Shown in pieces: positions 1-11,869 of a stretch of DNA of 64,000 bases. The position numbers and the translations under genes are program-made. Each line of letters begins with the position of its first letter. Positions within the stretch are counted from its first letter, which is position 1. The notes under the pieces are model-generated. The model did not search any database. It was not told where the DNA came from and saw only the letters and a program-made list of their open reading frames with translations. The stretch lies in NCBI GenBank assembly GCA_032629725.1, contig JAFEVB010000029.1:124001-188000 (forward strand), written 5' to 3'. The DNA is from Gremmenia infestans. Its lineage: Eukaryota; Ascomycota; Leotiomycetes; Helotiales; Hamatocanthoscyphaceae.

Positions 1-1762
1 TCCCTCGATATCAACACCCACCAACGCTCCAACCTTCTCTCCCACAACCCAAGCCCCATCTACATCACTTCCCACCGCCTCCATGCCACCCGTCCACCAC
101 AATCCCTCACCAACTTTAAACTTCCCAAAGCCATCGGTCCGGGGATACAACATGGGGTAGGCGTTCTCAACCTTCTGCGTATAAACTTCTTCTACTCCCT
201 CAGCCCATAGTGTCGCAAGCGTTTTGAGGGGTAGGGGTTTGGAGGAGAAGATTCGGTAGAGAGAGGAGTTGTGGATGGAAGAGGGTGGAGCTGGAGTGTA
301 GATATCTCGGAGGTGGGTGATTTCGTGTATGCTGTGCATATCTTGTGGGAGGGTGGATGATTGAATAGGGAGGATTTGAGAGGGTAAAGAGGTAGAGTCG
401 CCAAATCTGGAAGAGTCGAGCTTCGACGTTGAAGAGACGAGAGTAATCCAAAGGGAGCGGTAAATGATCTGATCCTGCGCCTCTGATTCATTTGCGGATA
501 GACTAGAGCTCGTGTTCCAAGGTGCTGCGAGGATGACTTTGTCAAAGATCTCGTAGCCCATATCGTTTTGGCCCGTGCCGTTGAGCTCGATAACCCAAGC
601 TTCTTTGTTCTCTTGTATAGACTCCTTTCTCAGACTGGTGATTTTGGTATCGAGTCTGACTTTGGCTTTACTTTCGCCGAGGAACTTCTCCAAGACGTCC
701 ACGAGCCTACCACCTTGTCCTTCAACACAAAGCCCCTCGTCTTCCCTCTCCAGGGCCATCGATAGCGCTAGATCGCTCATCTCTTCCACCTCACAACCAC
801 TCTGCATTCTAACCTGCGCTCGCAAGATATCCTGCACATAATCGCCTGCAACACCATTCTTCTCCAACCTCTGGTTTGCACCTAAACTTGCTGCTCCACC
901 CACGCTCCTTCCAGCGATCCAGTCACCTAGCCCCTCAAATTCATCGCCCTTTTCCAAGAACGATTTCCATCTCTTCATAGTCCCCGTGGGCAAGTCCCCA
1001 GCCCTCCAAAAGCTCGCTCCATACTTCCAAACTAGCTTCGCCCACAACTCCCACCCAATCTCCTCCCTCGGTCTCTTCATCTCAGCAACCATACTCCGCC
1101 CATCCCAAAACCCAACACCATCCTTCTTCCCAGTCACCAGTTTCGCCCCATTCATCCCAAACTTCACACTGAGACCCGAGCTCGCTCGCTTCGCAAAAAG
1201 CCGATCATGTCCTAAACAACCACCCGCGACATCCTCCGCATGCACACTTATCCCGAATTGCGGATTTGGAGAAAGTACCATTCGCCCACCTATCTTGTCT
1301 GACTGTTCAAAAACCGTGATATTAACTCTGACATCCTTCCTGCCGTCAAAGTGTTTCGCAAGTGTGTATGCAGTGCTGACACCAGCCGGCCTACAAGTTC
1401 CAGAATTAGCATTCATTACATTTCATTGCCCGATCCCTTCTGAACAAAGAACGAGATAGTACATACCCAGCCCCTATAATAGCCACACTCACCTCCCGCA
1501 CCGTCGGCGCAGGAGCCGTGGGCGGAGAAGCGAACCATGCATTCCAGCCCGCGACAAGCAGTAATAAAAGACCGAGCGAGCATGTGAGAATCAACATATC
1601 GCATATAAAAGCCATCATTATATCACACCATGTGAGCTGCCGCTTGGGGCTGGCTTGAAATGCTTCAACATCCTCGACAGCATCCCGTTGGATGAGGGGT
1701 GATCGTTCTGTATAGGCAGGTGGTGGGGGAGAGCTGCTTCCGGAAGTGTGATTTTTGGACAT
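1..1762 (-). CDS. Membrane-anchored prenylcysteine oxidase/lyase family FAD protein (3' end beyond window)
   Basis: Exon 1 is 1467-1762 and exon 2 runs from 1390 past base 1, with a 76-bp intron (GTATGT donor, TAG acceptor). The joined frame reads GAGPAGVSTAY, a Rossmann FAD-binding GxGxxG motif near residues 97-103, followed by an FEQSDKIGGRM segment typical of flavin amine-oxidase folds. At least 562 residues are present without a stop. The part nearest the edge (WTGGMEAVGSDVDGAWVVGE) resembles the end of prenylcysteine oxidase domains (PF07156). Family members cleave the thioether of prenylcysteine released from degraded prenylated proteins, giving cysteine, an aldehyde and peroxide. Residues 1-47 are Pro/Ser-rich and residues 48-76 form one hydrophobic segment, so a type II anchor with a lumenal catalytic domain is likely. 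The function is inferred from the fold and end motif. Confidence 0.8.
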
Positions 1763-2180
1763 TTTGTAAAGTGAAGATCGTAGAGGAAGAGGAAAGAATA
1801 TTGAAATAGGTTGGAGAAGTGAAGTTGGAATAAGAGGAGAGATAGGTGCGAGCGAGGCTGTGGATGAGGGATTGCAGATGAGGTCTAGCGAGGTGGTTGG
1901 TTAGGCGTTTTTTGTGCAACGAAGCCTACCTATAAGAAAATGCGAATGCATGAAGCGCAGGCCTGTTTAATGACCACAAGGTTGAATGGCAGGATGTTAG
2001 ACCCCATTTTCCTCTGCTGGGGCTTTGCAAATCAAAAAGCACGCTGAAGTTGGAAATATTATTTTCGTGGATTTTGTTGCTTTTCAAGGGTCATATAACC
2101 TTGCAATGCCATCTAAGCTATGCATCTTAACTCCATAGCCCCAAATTCAAGATCCTTGATCATTGCTTTTCATACACAAT
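1763..2180. other. Intergenic: 5' side of the prenylcysteine oxidase gene and 3' side of eIF3d
   Basis: 418 bp. The part next to 1762 is purine-rich on the + strand, so a transcript leader on the minus strand would be pyrimidine-rich. I see no other gene. Confidence 0.5.
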
Positions 2181-4055
2181 CTATTCATCGGTCTCCTCAA
2201 CCTCCTCGATAACCTCACCCTCGCCATCATCCTCGAAAGAGCCAGCAGGGACTTCATACAGTCTCAAGATCTGCTTGTTGGGATCCTTGACCAAGACGTA
2301 CTTACCCTCTTCGCGCTTGAGACACATGTCGGCGATGGTGCGAACAATACCCCATCCATTAGAAAGGCTCAGGTTCATTTGAGAGGCAAAATCCCTTGGC
2401 TTCCAGCCCACAACTCCCAAGACAACGTGCTTATCGTTTGTCTTTGGGTTTGCGCGAGAAACGAATCTAGAGATGTTAGTAAAAGTAACTTCGGTTGAGC
2501 AAAGCAACATACCCAAGCTTCATGACATCCGCACGAGCCATGATACTCTGAACAGTCCATCTAGCAAGCTTGCAGCTGTTGTTCTTCATTTCCGTAGCCA
2601 CAACAGCACCACGCTGACTGACCAGCTTGGTTCTCCAATCCAGAGCACCCCCACTTCCTTGAGCTTTGTGATCAAACTCGTTCAAAGCCTTGACTGTGAT
2701 GTATTGATCCTCACCACTGATGGCGTTCTTCTGAACTGCATCGAGCTCGGTTCGGACAATCAAGTGAACTGGATCCTCATCATTGAGCGAAAGATCAAAG
2801 CGGCGGTATTTGTAAGCCTTGCTAGCAGCTGGCTCGGTCTCTTCGGCGGCGTTGTAGAAGGGGTTCTCGTGGGACATCTCAACCTTCTGGTTCTCATTCT
2901 CCATCATGACTTGGTTTGCAAAGTTGTGGTTGATGTAAGTAGCTTCCTCAGCCAGCGCACTAGGTTGGTTGATGGCATCCTTACTGCCTTCAGACGCATC
3001 CATAGGGGCATCGGCTGCATTTTCGTTGACGGTAACCATGTCGAGTGTAGCATTGTCTCTCTTATCGAGGAACACCTTGTTGCCTTGTCGAACGATGACA
3101 ATATCCCAAGGATAAACGGATCGGGGCGAGCACATAAGCATAGAGAGAATGCTGTCTGTTGCAAAAATAGTGGCCTCATCTTTCTCAGCGAGCTCTTGGA
3201 TGACAGGGTCGGAGGAGGTAGTGACGTTGTATGCAGCCCGGTCAACGACATTCAACTTGCGTTCTGCAGTCTTAACGGCCTGTTTGTCGTATGATCGATC
3301 GTAATAGTAAAGGAAACCGTAGCTGTCAAGATCTTCTCCGTCGTCGGTATCCAAGTTCAATTTAGCAAGACGGTTGAAATCGATCTCCTCCAGCATCTTC
3401 CAATCAGGCTTAATATTGACCGATGCATCCCTATTGCGTTGCGGCTTATCATAGTCTTTCCATCCGAATCGTCGTCCTCCACGCGCACCACCTCGGCCTC
3501 CTCTGTTATCGTAGTTGTTGTATCCTTGTTGGCCACCTCGTCCTCCAACTCTCTGGAACTGTCCGCGCCCGCCTCGCGTATCGGTTCCTCGCCCACCACG
3601 TTGGCCCCGTCCTCCTCGACCAAAGGCTCCACCACGTCCAAACCTTGTCTTTGTCGAATCGCGAGTATTGCTGACGACGGAGAAAGAAGATTCGTCTTCC
3701 GCAACCTGGACAGCGAAAAGCGAGGATGTGCCAGCGCCGTAGACTTGTTGATCTACTCTAAAAGTCAGTCCTTTTCTCGCGCCGTCACATTTGTTCGAGT
3801 AGTAATATATGGCAGTTTATATATGAGGCATAAGATCAAACCTCTGTAGTTTCTTTGATATTGTTGTCTCCCACCTCTGCCATCTCGTCCATCCTTGCCC
3901 TCAGTGGTCCAGTCTGCCATGCGACCCAATTTGTCGCCTTTGGAGTAGGGAGCATAGGGAACTCCGTTCAAAGTCGTTTCTGTTGAAGTTGGGGGGCCCC
4001 ATGAGTCGCCCGACGGAAGCGCCGCAATGATATCTGAAAGAGATAGTGATGCCAT
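2181..4055 (-). CDS. eIF3d: Eukaryotic translation initiation factor 3 subunit D
   Basis: Three exons (3842-4055, 2513-3755, 2181-2466) with introns of 86 and 46 bp give 580 residues, the usual length for fungal eIF3d. The N-terminus [14 protein letters not shown] is followed by a Gly/Arg-rich stretch with many RGG-type repeats around residues 100-150. The body carries family-typical blocks such as [41 protein letters not shown] and [18 protein letters not shown]. The end is acidic (EEVEETDE). eIF3d is part of the eIF3 complex on the 40S subunit and in other organisms can bind the mRNA cap. The 46-bp second intron splits the conserved KLGFVSR block, and splicing restores it exactly, which supports the model. 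It is single-copy core machinery with nothing unusual in the catalytic-like cleft visible here. Confidence 0.96.
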
Positions 4056-4392
4056 GATTGCGGTTTGTTGTGAGGGGGAAGTTGCGAATTTCGTTGACGG
4101 CGCTCTCAAATTTGATTTTCTGTGGGAGTCGGCGCGGGGCAAAGCCGCAATCATCCCTGCACCATGTACAGATCACGTGCTGAGATATACCGAGAGCGAA
4201 TTTTGATATATTAGAAGCAAGGGTTTGGGAATTGTGGAGTTTCTAATATCATTGAATTGAATATGCTAATCGAGTTTTACGCTTATTGAAGAAGTAAGTC
4301 GTCAAGGGACCTAGTACATTTCGAACAGATCTAAAGTCCATAATCATTACTGCTCAACCACATCATATGTAGGTACTGTAGGTGCACTGCCC
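4056..4392. other. Intergenic between eIF3d and the bZIP gene
   Basis: 337 bp: eIF3d leader on the minus strand and the 3' flank of the bZIP gene. No further coding signal seen. Confidence 0.5.
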
Positions 4393-5715
4393 TCAATAGA
4401 CTATGTCAAGTTCTGACTTGACATTCAATACGCTTGCCAACACGTCGCGAACCTCGAATTCTTCTAGCACGGCACCAAAGCTGGAGAGAGTCAGCAAGTT
4501 TGTAGGAGAAGAGCAGGACGGACTCACCCATAGCACCTAATCTTCGTCTTCAACTCGTGGGACATTCTTTCAAAGTCTTCAAGTTTCAATTCGGCAAACC
4601 GGGGATGGCCTAACACCATACCCCACGCCATAACAGGGGTGATCTCGCCATCGAGGTCAAGTCTCTTGCTCAAGTCCAGCAAATTCGATAGATCCGATTT
4701 CGACAGATCCCAAGTCTTCTGTGCATCTCCGTTCTGTCTGGGACCATGTCCAAACGGGATTTCGGATTCTGGTTCTAGTGCCGGAGGACATGAAGCCATC
4801 AGAGCATGACCGCAAAATTCGCCCTCTGATTCACTGGCTCGCTCAACGACGAACTGCAGATGATCCATGCACGGCCGTTCGAGACTACGTCGAAATTGTC
4901 GTCAGTTAATGCGGGGAGGCGACATGTAAGCTCTTGAAGGATCGGCGTACGTTAAGACGAAATCAATGCCAGCTTGATCATAGTCAACTCCTGTCTGAAC
5001 CTGTTGTTGCGCCATGCTGCGACCATTGTTGCCGTTCATTGGGACGTTTGAGGGTGACGGGTTTTGGGGTTGAGGATTTGAGTTCGATGAGTGCGTCAAT
5101 GGAGGGCTATAGCCTTGAGATCCTGGGCCATAGGATCCTGATATGCTGCCACTGGAAGTATAGCCAGCGCTGGTGGGTAGGGCCAACTCATCAACACCAC
5201 CAGTACCGCTCCACGGGATGCCGTGCTGGGCAAGGAGTTGCTTCAATTGGCGGTTCTCTTCGGCTAGACTGTCTTTATTCCGTGTCACCAGGCTGAAGTT
5301 TTCTTTCAGGCGGAGGACCTCTTGCTCGAGGGCTTTGATATATAACTCCTTTCTTTCACGATGCGTGCTATTTGACATCAGTAATGCAAATATCAATGCA
5401 TGAGAGCGAATCTCTTACCGCTGGGCCTGGCGATTCAATTCCTGCCTCCTAGTGAGAGCGGGCTTAGCATCAGGTTTAGGGCCTCTTCTTTTCGGTGGCT
5501 GTCCATCAACTGAATAATCGTCAGCACTCCCGAGTCGGCGTCCAACGTAAATGACACGTACCTCGAGTGCTTTTCTTTTCTGTCAGGTTCTTCAGAAACC
5601 CCAGACTCATTGAGAGAGGGCTACCTCCTTTGCCGTTATCTGACTGGCCACTGCTTCCATATCCACTTCCACTCAATTTATTGCCGTATTGGTCGACGGG
5701 GGATGCTAAAGACAT
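4393..5715 (-). CDS. bZIP transcription factor with a fungal C-terminal regulatory region
   Basis: Five exons (5562-5715, 5419-5509, 4951-5367, 4528-4884, 4393-4480) with introns of 52, 51, 66 and 47 bp give 368 residues. The basic region lies at residues 70-90 and carries the signature N77-x2-A80-Q81-x2-H84-R85, close to the NxxAQxxFR of AP-1/Yap-like factors but with His in place of Phe. A coiled coil with leucines follows (residues 90-130). The middle is Gly/Ser/Pro-rich and probably disordered. After splicing, the C-terminal part reads FVLTLERPCMDHLQFVVE, a block shared by many uncharacterised fungal bZIPs and absent from metazoan ones. It should be a nuclear, dimeric DNA-binding regulator; the target pathway cannot be told. 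The ATG at 5715 was chosen because the frame extends upstream only through a non-ATG codon. Confidence 0.88.
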
Positions 5716-7130
5716 GGCTGCAGGCTCTGGTTGGAGAGTATGTTGAAGCACGGCCAGGTATCGTGCACGAAAGGCGTTTTTTGATCTGCTCGGTCACCGA
5801 TTAGCCTTGCCATGGCACTTTGTTTCAACGTGCAACGATGTAAATTCGTTTGACGAAATACCTTTCTGGAGAGCGTTTCGCAGCGCAGCTAGAGCTATGA
5901 CTTACCCAAGAGTGGACCTGATTAAAGCTGGGTTGTGGGTTGGTGGGGAATCACTGTTATGCGGGGGGTGCTTGTGGTGAGGTATTTGGAATTGAAAAGT
6001 GCGTAAGCGTGGCTGAAAGGCTTGACCGCCACTGGGTTAGACAAGCTATTGCGCGATGGAAAGGTAGGTAACGTTGAAGAGACAAGTCTCTGGGTATTAA
6101 GTATATGGATTGCAGGCTGTATGAGGATCAAGCTTTGCGATTGAGTGTTGAATCTACAGTAGATGTGGGAGATGGCGCATTAAAGTAGAGGTGAGGTTAG
6201 GAAATGGCTGAAGTAAGGCAAGTCCGGGAGTAATGTAATGGGCTCAAGTGGGGCTTTGCCGATGGGATGGATGGATTCAGCAGCGACAACGTCCCGTTCA
6301 CCAGCTGCGCAGTGCTCTCAGAATCTCAAGAGTTTAGATACGAAATATGTAGGTAATTTTAAGACCATGCTTACTAAGAACTTAACAACATACAGTACAG
6401 GGTAAAAAAAGGGAGCCACCATAGACACGCAATACGTACTAGACGGGAGAAGCCAATGATACATTCACACAACGATGCATGTGAGCTGACTCCCGAGCTG
6501 AGCAGAGTTGAAGATTATCTTATAATATTACTACGTAAGGTAAAGTATAGGTAACTTGCCGAGGGCTATGATAGACCAAATGGAGATCTTACTTATTAAA
6601 TTGATATAAAATTAAGGTTACCTTACCTGAGTACTTCGAGTACGAATACGTACTGCCTAGGTACTTATGTATACCATACCTTAGGGTTCTATTGTGACAG
6701 CTGCCGGAGACGGCGAGGTCAATCTCCGACATATAATTTATATTATCGTAATATAAGTCCTTACACATCTTAAAAGTTCGGATTACGGAGTACGGTATCT
6801 CGTATCGTCATGCTTCACAAAATATGGTTTAACCGCATCACCACAATCGTCATTCCTTCGTAAGTGCGATTTCGGCCGAATTGGTCCATCAGTCTCCCAG
6901 GTGCCGACCGTACGAAGGTACAACGGTACTTTATTCTGTCAGGCACAGCCCGTCGGGAAGCCCGTGGGGCTGGGCTGGACCTGGCTGAACAGGGGGTGAA
7001 TAACGTACCCTCACTCCGTACTGGGTAGTAGTGGGGCATAAATTTGTGTTTTCGGGCGTCTTCTTCTGACCGTTCGTTACGAGTACCAGTCTTTCTTCCC
7101 TGTCTATCTACCCCTCACCCAAATATTCAC
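5716..7130. other. Intergenic: divergent promoter region of the bZIP and acyltransferase genes
   Basis: 1.4 kb without a convincing gene. The 6300-6800 part is A/T-rich with many short GGTAC/TAGG-type words, for example CTAGGTAC near 6657. It lies between two divergently transcribed genes and probably holds both promoters and a long bZIP leader. Confidence 0.5.
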
Positions 7131-8082
7131 ATGGCTATCGCCGACTTCTTCACCACCCTGCGAGGTGTATTGATTATCGCACCATGGACTATCGAACTGA
7201 TTCTTATGGACCTGATCATCTCAGCCCTCCTCCCCGTTAGCTACTTCTTCCCCAACTTCGTCTACAATGCCTCGTCCTTCGTCGCCTTCACCTGCTGGAA
7301 TTGGATCCAATGCATATTTGAGATCTTCAACGGCGGCAAGATTTCTATCTCTGGCGACGTGCTACCAGAGGGTGAGTCTGCCATCGTTATTGCAAACCAT
7401 GTGAGCTGGACCGACTTTTACATGATCCAAGCCTTGGCTGTTCGTGCAGGAATGCTGGGAAGATGTCGCTGGTTCGCCAAGATAGAGCTCCGATGGGTTC
7501 CATTGCTGGGCTGGGGTATCTGGGGTATGGGCATGCCCATGGTCAGCAGGAATTGGTTGAAAGACAGGGCGGAGCTGGATAGAGTATTTGCGGGCGTGGT
7601 AGTCAAGAAATGGCCTACATGTGAGTGCAAGACAATCTGCAGAGATACAAATACTGATTGCTACAGGGCTCATAAGTTTCACCGAGGGCACGCGTTTCAC
7701 ACCGAAGAAATACGAGGAAGCAAAGGTGTGGTGCAAGGCGAATGGTCGACCAGTTCCGAAACATTTACTTTACCCAAGAACGAAGGGCTTTGTCACGACA
7801 GTACAACATCTAAGAAAGGCAAAGCATATGAAGGCCGTTTACGACATGACGATCGCTTACGAGCACCACCACAAATTTCTACAGGCGCCTACAATATGGG
7901 AATCTATCTGTTGTGGAGATTTGAGTGGCAAGAGGGGATACAAGTTTCACGTGGACGTAAAGAGGATACCGTTGGATGAACTGCCAGAAGATGATGCGGG
8001 ATTGTCAAAATGGTTGGAAACACGTTGGATAGAGAAAGGAGAGTTTCTGGAGGCGAAGCGAGAAGAATGGGCGAGGAGTTGA
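7131..8082 (+). CDS. Lysophospholipid acyltransferase (PlsC fold, LCLAT/Cst26-like)
   Basis: Two exons (7131-7620, 7667-8082) with a 46-bp intron give 301 residues. Splicing joins W-LISFTEGTRF, restoring an acyltransferase block. The two catalytic or substrate motifs are visible: H90-V-S-W-T-D95 (the HX4D motif) and FTEGTR at 168-173 (the EGTR glycerophosphate-binding motif). One or two hydrophobic segments occupy residues 10-60. The C-terminal part (MTIAYEHHHKF, then YKFHVDVKRIPLDELP) matches the extra C-terminal domain of the LCLAT/AGPAT3 branch that includes yeast Cst26. The enzyme should transfer an acyl group from acyl-CoA to a lysophospholipid at the ER. It is shorter than many relatives, which usually approach 400 residues. 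No in-frame ATG lies upstream. Confidence 0.88.
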
Positions 8083-8377
8083 TGTTGATGAAGTAAATGC
8101 GCTTCAGCGGCAGGCGTTCCTTTAAGGAACGACATGTCTTACTTCTCACTGCCTAATGCAGACAGTAGAGAACATCGAGGGTTTCAAACGACAGATTCTT
8201 TGTTCCTAACCCGTTGTTTTTCTTGATACCCAAAATGCTCTGGTCAAACAAAGGGCTCGCACCCAACCTCGTTAATTCCCTGGGTCAAGCATAAGATCGA
8301 TTCTCTACCGTACCAAAATCTCAAACGTAAGTCCTTCCAACATCCTAGAGCATCTCACCAATCACAATACCAAAGAC

Positions 8378-8788
8378 ATGCCAAAAATGCCTTTCCACTC
8401 CTCCAAATTCCAATCCCGCCTCATGGACACAACCTTCGACTCCGAATACCTCGACCTCCCTTCCCCCTTCCACGCCTCCCCCGCCACCTCACCCCGCACC
8501 TCCATCTCTTCCTCCACCTCCACCACCACATCCTCCTGGTATAAGCCCTTCCCCTTCTCCCTCTCCACCATACCCGAACATAGCGAAGACCCCGACGAAG
8601 GCCTGCTGGCGCGCGACTGGGGCGTGCAGGAAAGCCGCGCGCGGCGGCGGAAGAGGATGCGCATGGCGATTGAGGTCGCGGCGCTGTGTTTGGCCGCGGT
8701 GGTGTTGGGCGCTCTGGTGGTGGTGTGTGCGAGGATGGGTATAGAGATGGGGAGGGGCGTTGTGGATCGTGTTGGGGGTGGACATTGA
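8378..8788 (+). CDS. Small hypothetical single-pass membrane protein
   Basis: Uninterrupted frame of 136 residues from an ATG. Residues 1-75 are Ser/Thr/Pro-rich and probably disordered. A strongly basic patch (RARRRKRMR, 87-95) directly precedes a hydrophobic helix at residues 97-118, so the N-terminal part is probably cytosolic with a short exposed tail of about 18 residues. I do not recognise a family. The base composition is remarkable: the line 8461-8520 has 38 C and 3 G, while 8701-8760 has 33 G and 5 C. Such a frame could arise from skewed composition alone, but the order of basic patch and membrane helix favours a real gene. Confidence 0.55.
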   Translation: MPKMPFHSSKFQSRLMDTTFDSEYLDLPSPFHASPATSPRTSISSSTSTTTSSWYKPFPFSLSTIPEHSEDPDEGLLARDWGVQESRARRRKRMRMAIEVAALCLAAVVLGALVVVCARMGIEMGRGVVDRVGGGH

Positions 8789-9497
8789 GTTGTGTTTCTT
8801 ACAGTAATTAAGATATGTTGATGAAGTAAAATATAATATACTTTCCAGTTTGTCGAACAAATGCGTGAAATGGAGTGAGAGTGTAGTGCTTCATGTGATT
8901 TCTTTATATCCAACCCAACCCTGCTGAACATTCGCAAATTTGATATTACCTTCCTACTTTCCAATCCTTATACATACGATTCATTCCTCAGCGCTTTTGA
9001 GTTTCCTACCCATGCATTCATTGTAACTACAATTAGAGTTTGATATCAATCCCTAGCGCGGATGCTGCAGCCTTTCCATCTTTGGCAATAAATATATCTT
9101 CATCTGAACATTTAAGCTTTTGCCCAAACCTTATTTCAACGTCCGTCTTGGTGCGACGTGCAACAAAAGTTTGGAATATACTTGCCTATCTAGGTACCTA
9201 GCCAGCAGTGAATTGTGGGAGTATGGTTGGCGGTGGGAGGTGGATGTTAAGGGGGGATTGAATTGTTGATTGTTTAAGCGAGAGGCAACCCACCTAGGTA
9301 GGCCTCTAATGCATAGGTACATTATAAGTTGCATAGTGAGAAAATATCAGGCTGTCGAGTCTTTAAACATGCGAGTTGAGATAACGTTGCGAGGGGCGTA
9401 CAAAAAGACCTAATTCGATTTCGATTTCGATCCAATTGTACTCGCCGCCCGCGAACGTACGGGGGAATCACTGTCTGGCACGATTACTCACCCCAAC
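8789..9497. other. Intergenic between the small membrane protein and the MFS gene
   Basis: 709 bp between two convergent genes. It contains CTAGGTACCTAG at about 9190 and CCTAGGTAGG near 9292, words that recur in other gaps of this window. No gene seen. Confidence 0.45.
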
Positions 9498-11196
9498 TCA
9501 TACTTGGATCTTCGGCGTAGACGCTTCTACAAGACCCTCCTCACCTCCCGGACTCTCGGACTCGCTCTCATTCCTACGACACCAAACATCAGTAACTGCA
9601 ACCCAAACACATGCCAGCAATACTTACGCATCTCTCCTCTGCAGCACCACAGCAACCGTCAACGTCACAGCCGCACAGACAATCAACCCGACCGTCACGG
9701 AATTTCCCAGCAAAAACCTCGGCGCCTTCGTCGTGTTATACGTCAGCAGCGGGATCCACGCATTAAAAGCATAAGCCACCGAATTCGTCGTGCCTAGAAT
9801 GAATTTCCTCTCCAGCGTATCACTAGCGCAAATTTCATTCACCATGGTGAGGAATATGGGACCGGAGCCTTGCGCAAAGCCTGTCAGGTAGAAGGAAGCC
9901 CATTTCAAACCAAAGGGGACGCCGTCCCAGATTGCGAGGTTGAGGGCTGCGAAGAGGCAGACGGTGAGGGAGAAGTAGACGATGGGAGCGCGGAGTTGCA
10001 GGGCGTCGGATGTCCAGCCGTAGGAGAGGGTGGTGACGATTGTGATGGCGTTTATTACCGTGGGGTAGGTGTTGACTTGGGGGACCGAGTAGTGTTTGAG
10101 GGATTTGAGCCAGAGGTTCATGTACAGTCCGATGTTTTCGCTGCAGATAAAGAACCTACGGGGTTTAGTATGGTCGAACCTTTCAATGAGGACCTGACTC
10201 ACGTGTAGTATGTTGTGTAGACCCAGAAATGCCACTTTCCGAGGACTCTCCTGATGCCGACCCACGTAAAAGGTTCGTCTTGTCCTTTCCCTGCATCTAT
10301 CATTCGTTGCCGAGCCAATTGTTTCTCTTCTTGAGTCAACCAACGTACCCGAGTGTTGCTTGGAAGGTCCGGAAGGGCATAATATGCTAGACAGGGATTA
10401 GCATCTAGCTTTCCCCTCCAAGTGTAGAAACATACCCCACAACGCCATGGGAAAAGTGATGATCCCATCGAAGATGAACAACCATCTCCAGCCCTCCAAA
10501 CCACCAGTTCCATTCATACCCTTGTACAGCGCAGCCTGTAAATACCCACTGAACATTGACCCTACAAACGCTGAAGCGAAGAAGATAGAAGCGCGTTTAG
10601 CCAGCTCTCTTTTCGTATACCACCCTCCCAGAATCGTATGAACAGCAGGATAGAATGTTCCTTCCGCGAATCCCACGAAAAATCGGCAGACATACAGATG
10701 ATGTGGTGTCTTTACAGCAGCAGTTGCAAATGTGACCAGAACCCAGATCAACTCCCAGGTTGGACACCAGATGGAAGGCCGAATACGAGTGATGATTATT
10801 TGAGAAGGGATTTGGCTTAGCACGTACCCAATAGTCCACATTGTAGTGAAGGTTTGGTATTCATTCCCCACGACATGGAGGTCCTCTTTCATGCCCGAAA
10901 CATAGGCGTTAGAGACATTGTTGGAGTTGAGGTTCTTGGAGAAATAGGTAAAGCCTGCCCATGTGCTGTTTGTGCGGTTAGTGAAGCTCAAGGATTAGAA
11001 AAGGAACTTCGCACAGTATGAATATGTCAAGTTTAAAGATTAGTTTCCGCTCCTCTGGTGATCGGTCCAAGCTGTCCCATACTATCTCTCGAATTCGGAG
11101 CCGAAGAGACGTCTTCTTAGATGAGGGTGATAGCGAATTGGAGTCAGGAGCTGTAGCCTCAGCTTGAATGCCATTCTTCTGAATACTATGAGACAT
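9498..11196 (-). CDS. MFS transporter of the allantoate permease (Dal5/Liz1) family
   Basis: Five exons (11015-11196, 10436-10965, 10203-10386, 9628-10155, 9498-9573) with introns of 49, 49, 47 and 54 bp give 499 residues. The start of the family fold reads KLDIFILTWAGFTYFSKNLN, then NAYVSGMKEDL, the classic first block of Dal5-type anion:cation symporters. Further blocks include GYVLSQIPSQ, CRFFVGFAEGTFYPA and the loop between helices 6 and 7 with LPDLPSNTRVRWL. About twelve hydrophobic helices are expected at the plasma membrane. Relatives carry allantoate, pantothenate, nicotinate or related small carboxylates; the substrate here is unknown. The last, short exon adds an acidic Ser/Glu-rich tail. 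It is transcribed away from the neighbouring 2-oxoglutarate oxygenase with 673 bp between them, so a shared promoter and pathway are possible. Confidence 0.9.
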
Positions 11197-11869
11197 CTCA
11201 GCAAAAGGTATCGAGTTCCTGAGGTTGGAGTGTAAGATACCGCTGTGGTGGTTCTTAGATGTACTCGATCTGCATCTCAGAACCTTGTTCGACAAAGGCC
11301 TCTCAAGCACGCTCCTGCAAGCATTAATGGCAACATCTTGATCGCATGGGTAGAAAGTGGAGAATAGATACGAAGCATATAAATGATCGAGCATTTGCAT
11401 GATAATGCACACAAGTCACGTGGATATGGACTTGGATTTGAGCTTCTTATGACAAGACTGCTTGGTTCATAAAACACCAGATCTGGGTGGAGAATAGGAA
11501 GCGGACAGAAAAACCAATAGAGCCTTTGAAATTTGAAGTTGGATTCCTGAGGGGGATTGAAGCGATCATGAATATTGCGCCGCTCGATTACATGACGTGG
11601 CTGATTAATACTTCGTAGGATCTCGTTTGTGTTCTGATGAGGTGCTTTGGAAGTTATAAGACGTGCTCAAATAACCAATCAAATCATTATTCACATCCCA
11701 CTTTCAGTGAAGTTGCCCATGGGATTCTAGGTGGAATAGGATTTGGTCAGTGCGGGGTGATTAACTAGCCAGATAGAGGTACAAGGCATATTTGTCTTAA
11801 TTCAAAACGTCCAATTTCCATCTTTCAAAAATTCAGAATCGATCATTTCAAATATACTGACTAGACACA
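11197..11869. promoter_or_regulatory. Divergent intergenic region of the MFS permease and the 2OG oxygenase
   Basis: 673 bp between two start codons facing away from each other. It must contain both promoters. No binding site can be named with confidence. Confidence 0.5.

Noticed and set aside
2473..3294. Long + strand open frame opposite eIF3d
   Set aside because: It lies entirely within eIF3d coding sequence, has no family match and is a shadow of the real gene's codon pattern.
5922..6131. Short open frames in the bZIP upstream region
   Set aside because: Short, without conserved features or splice context; probably chance frames in promoter DNA.
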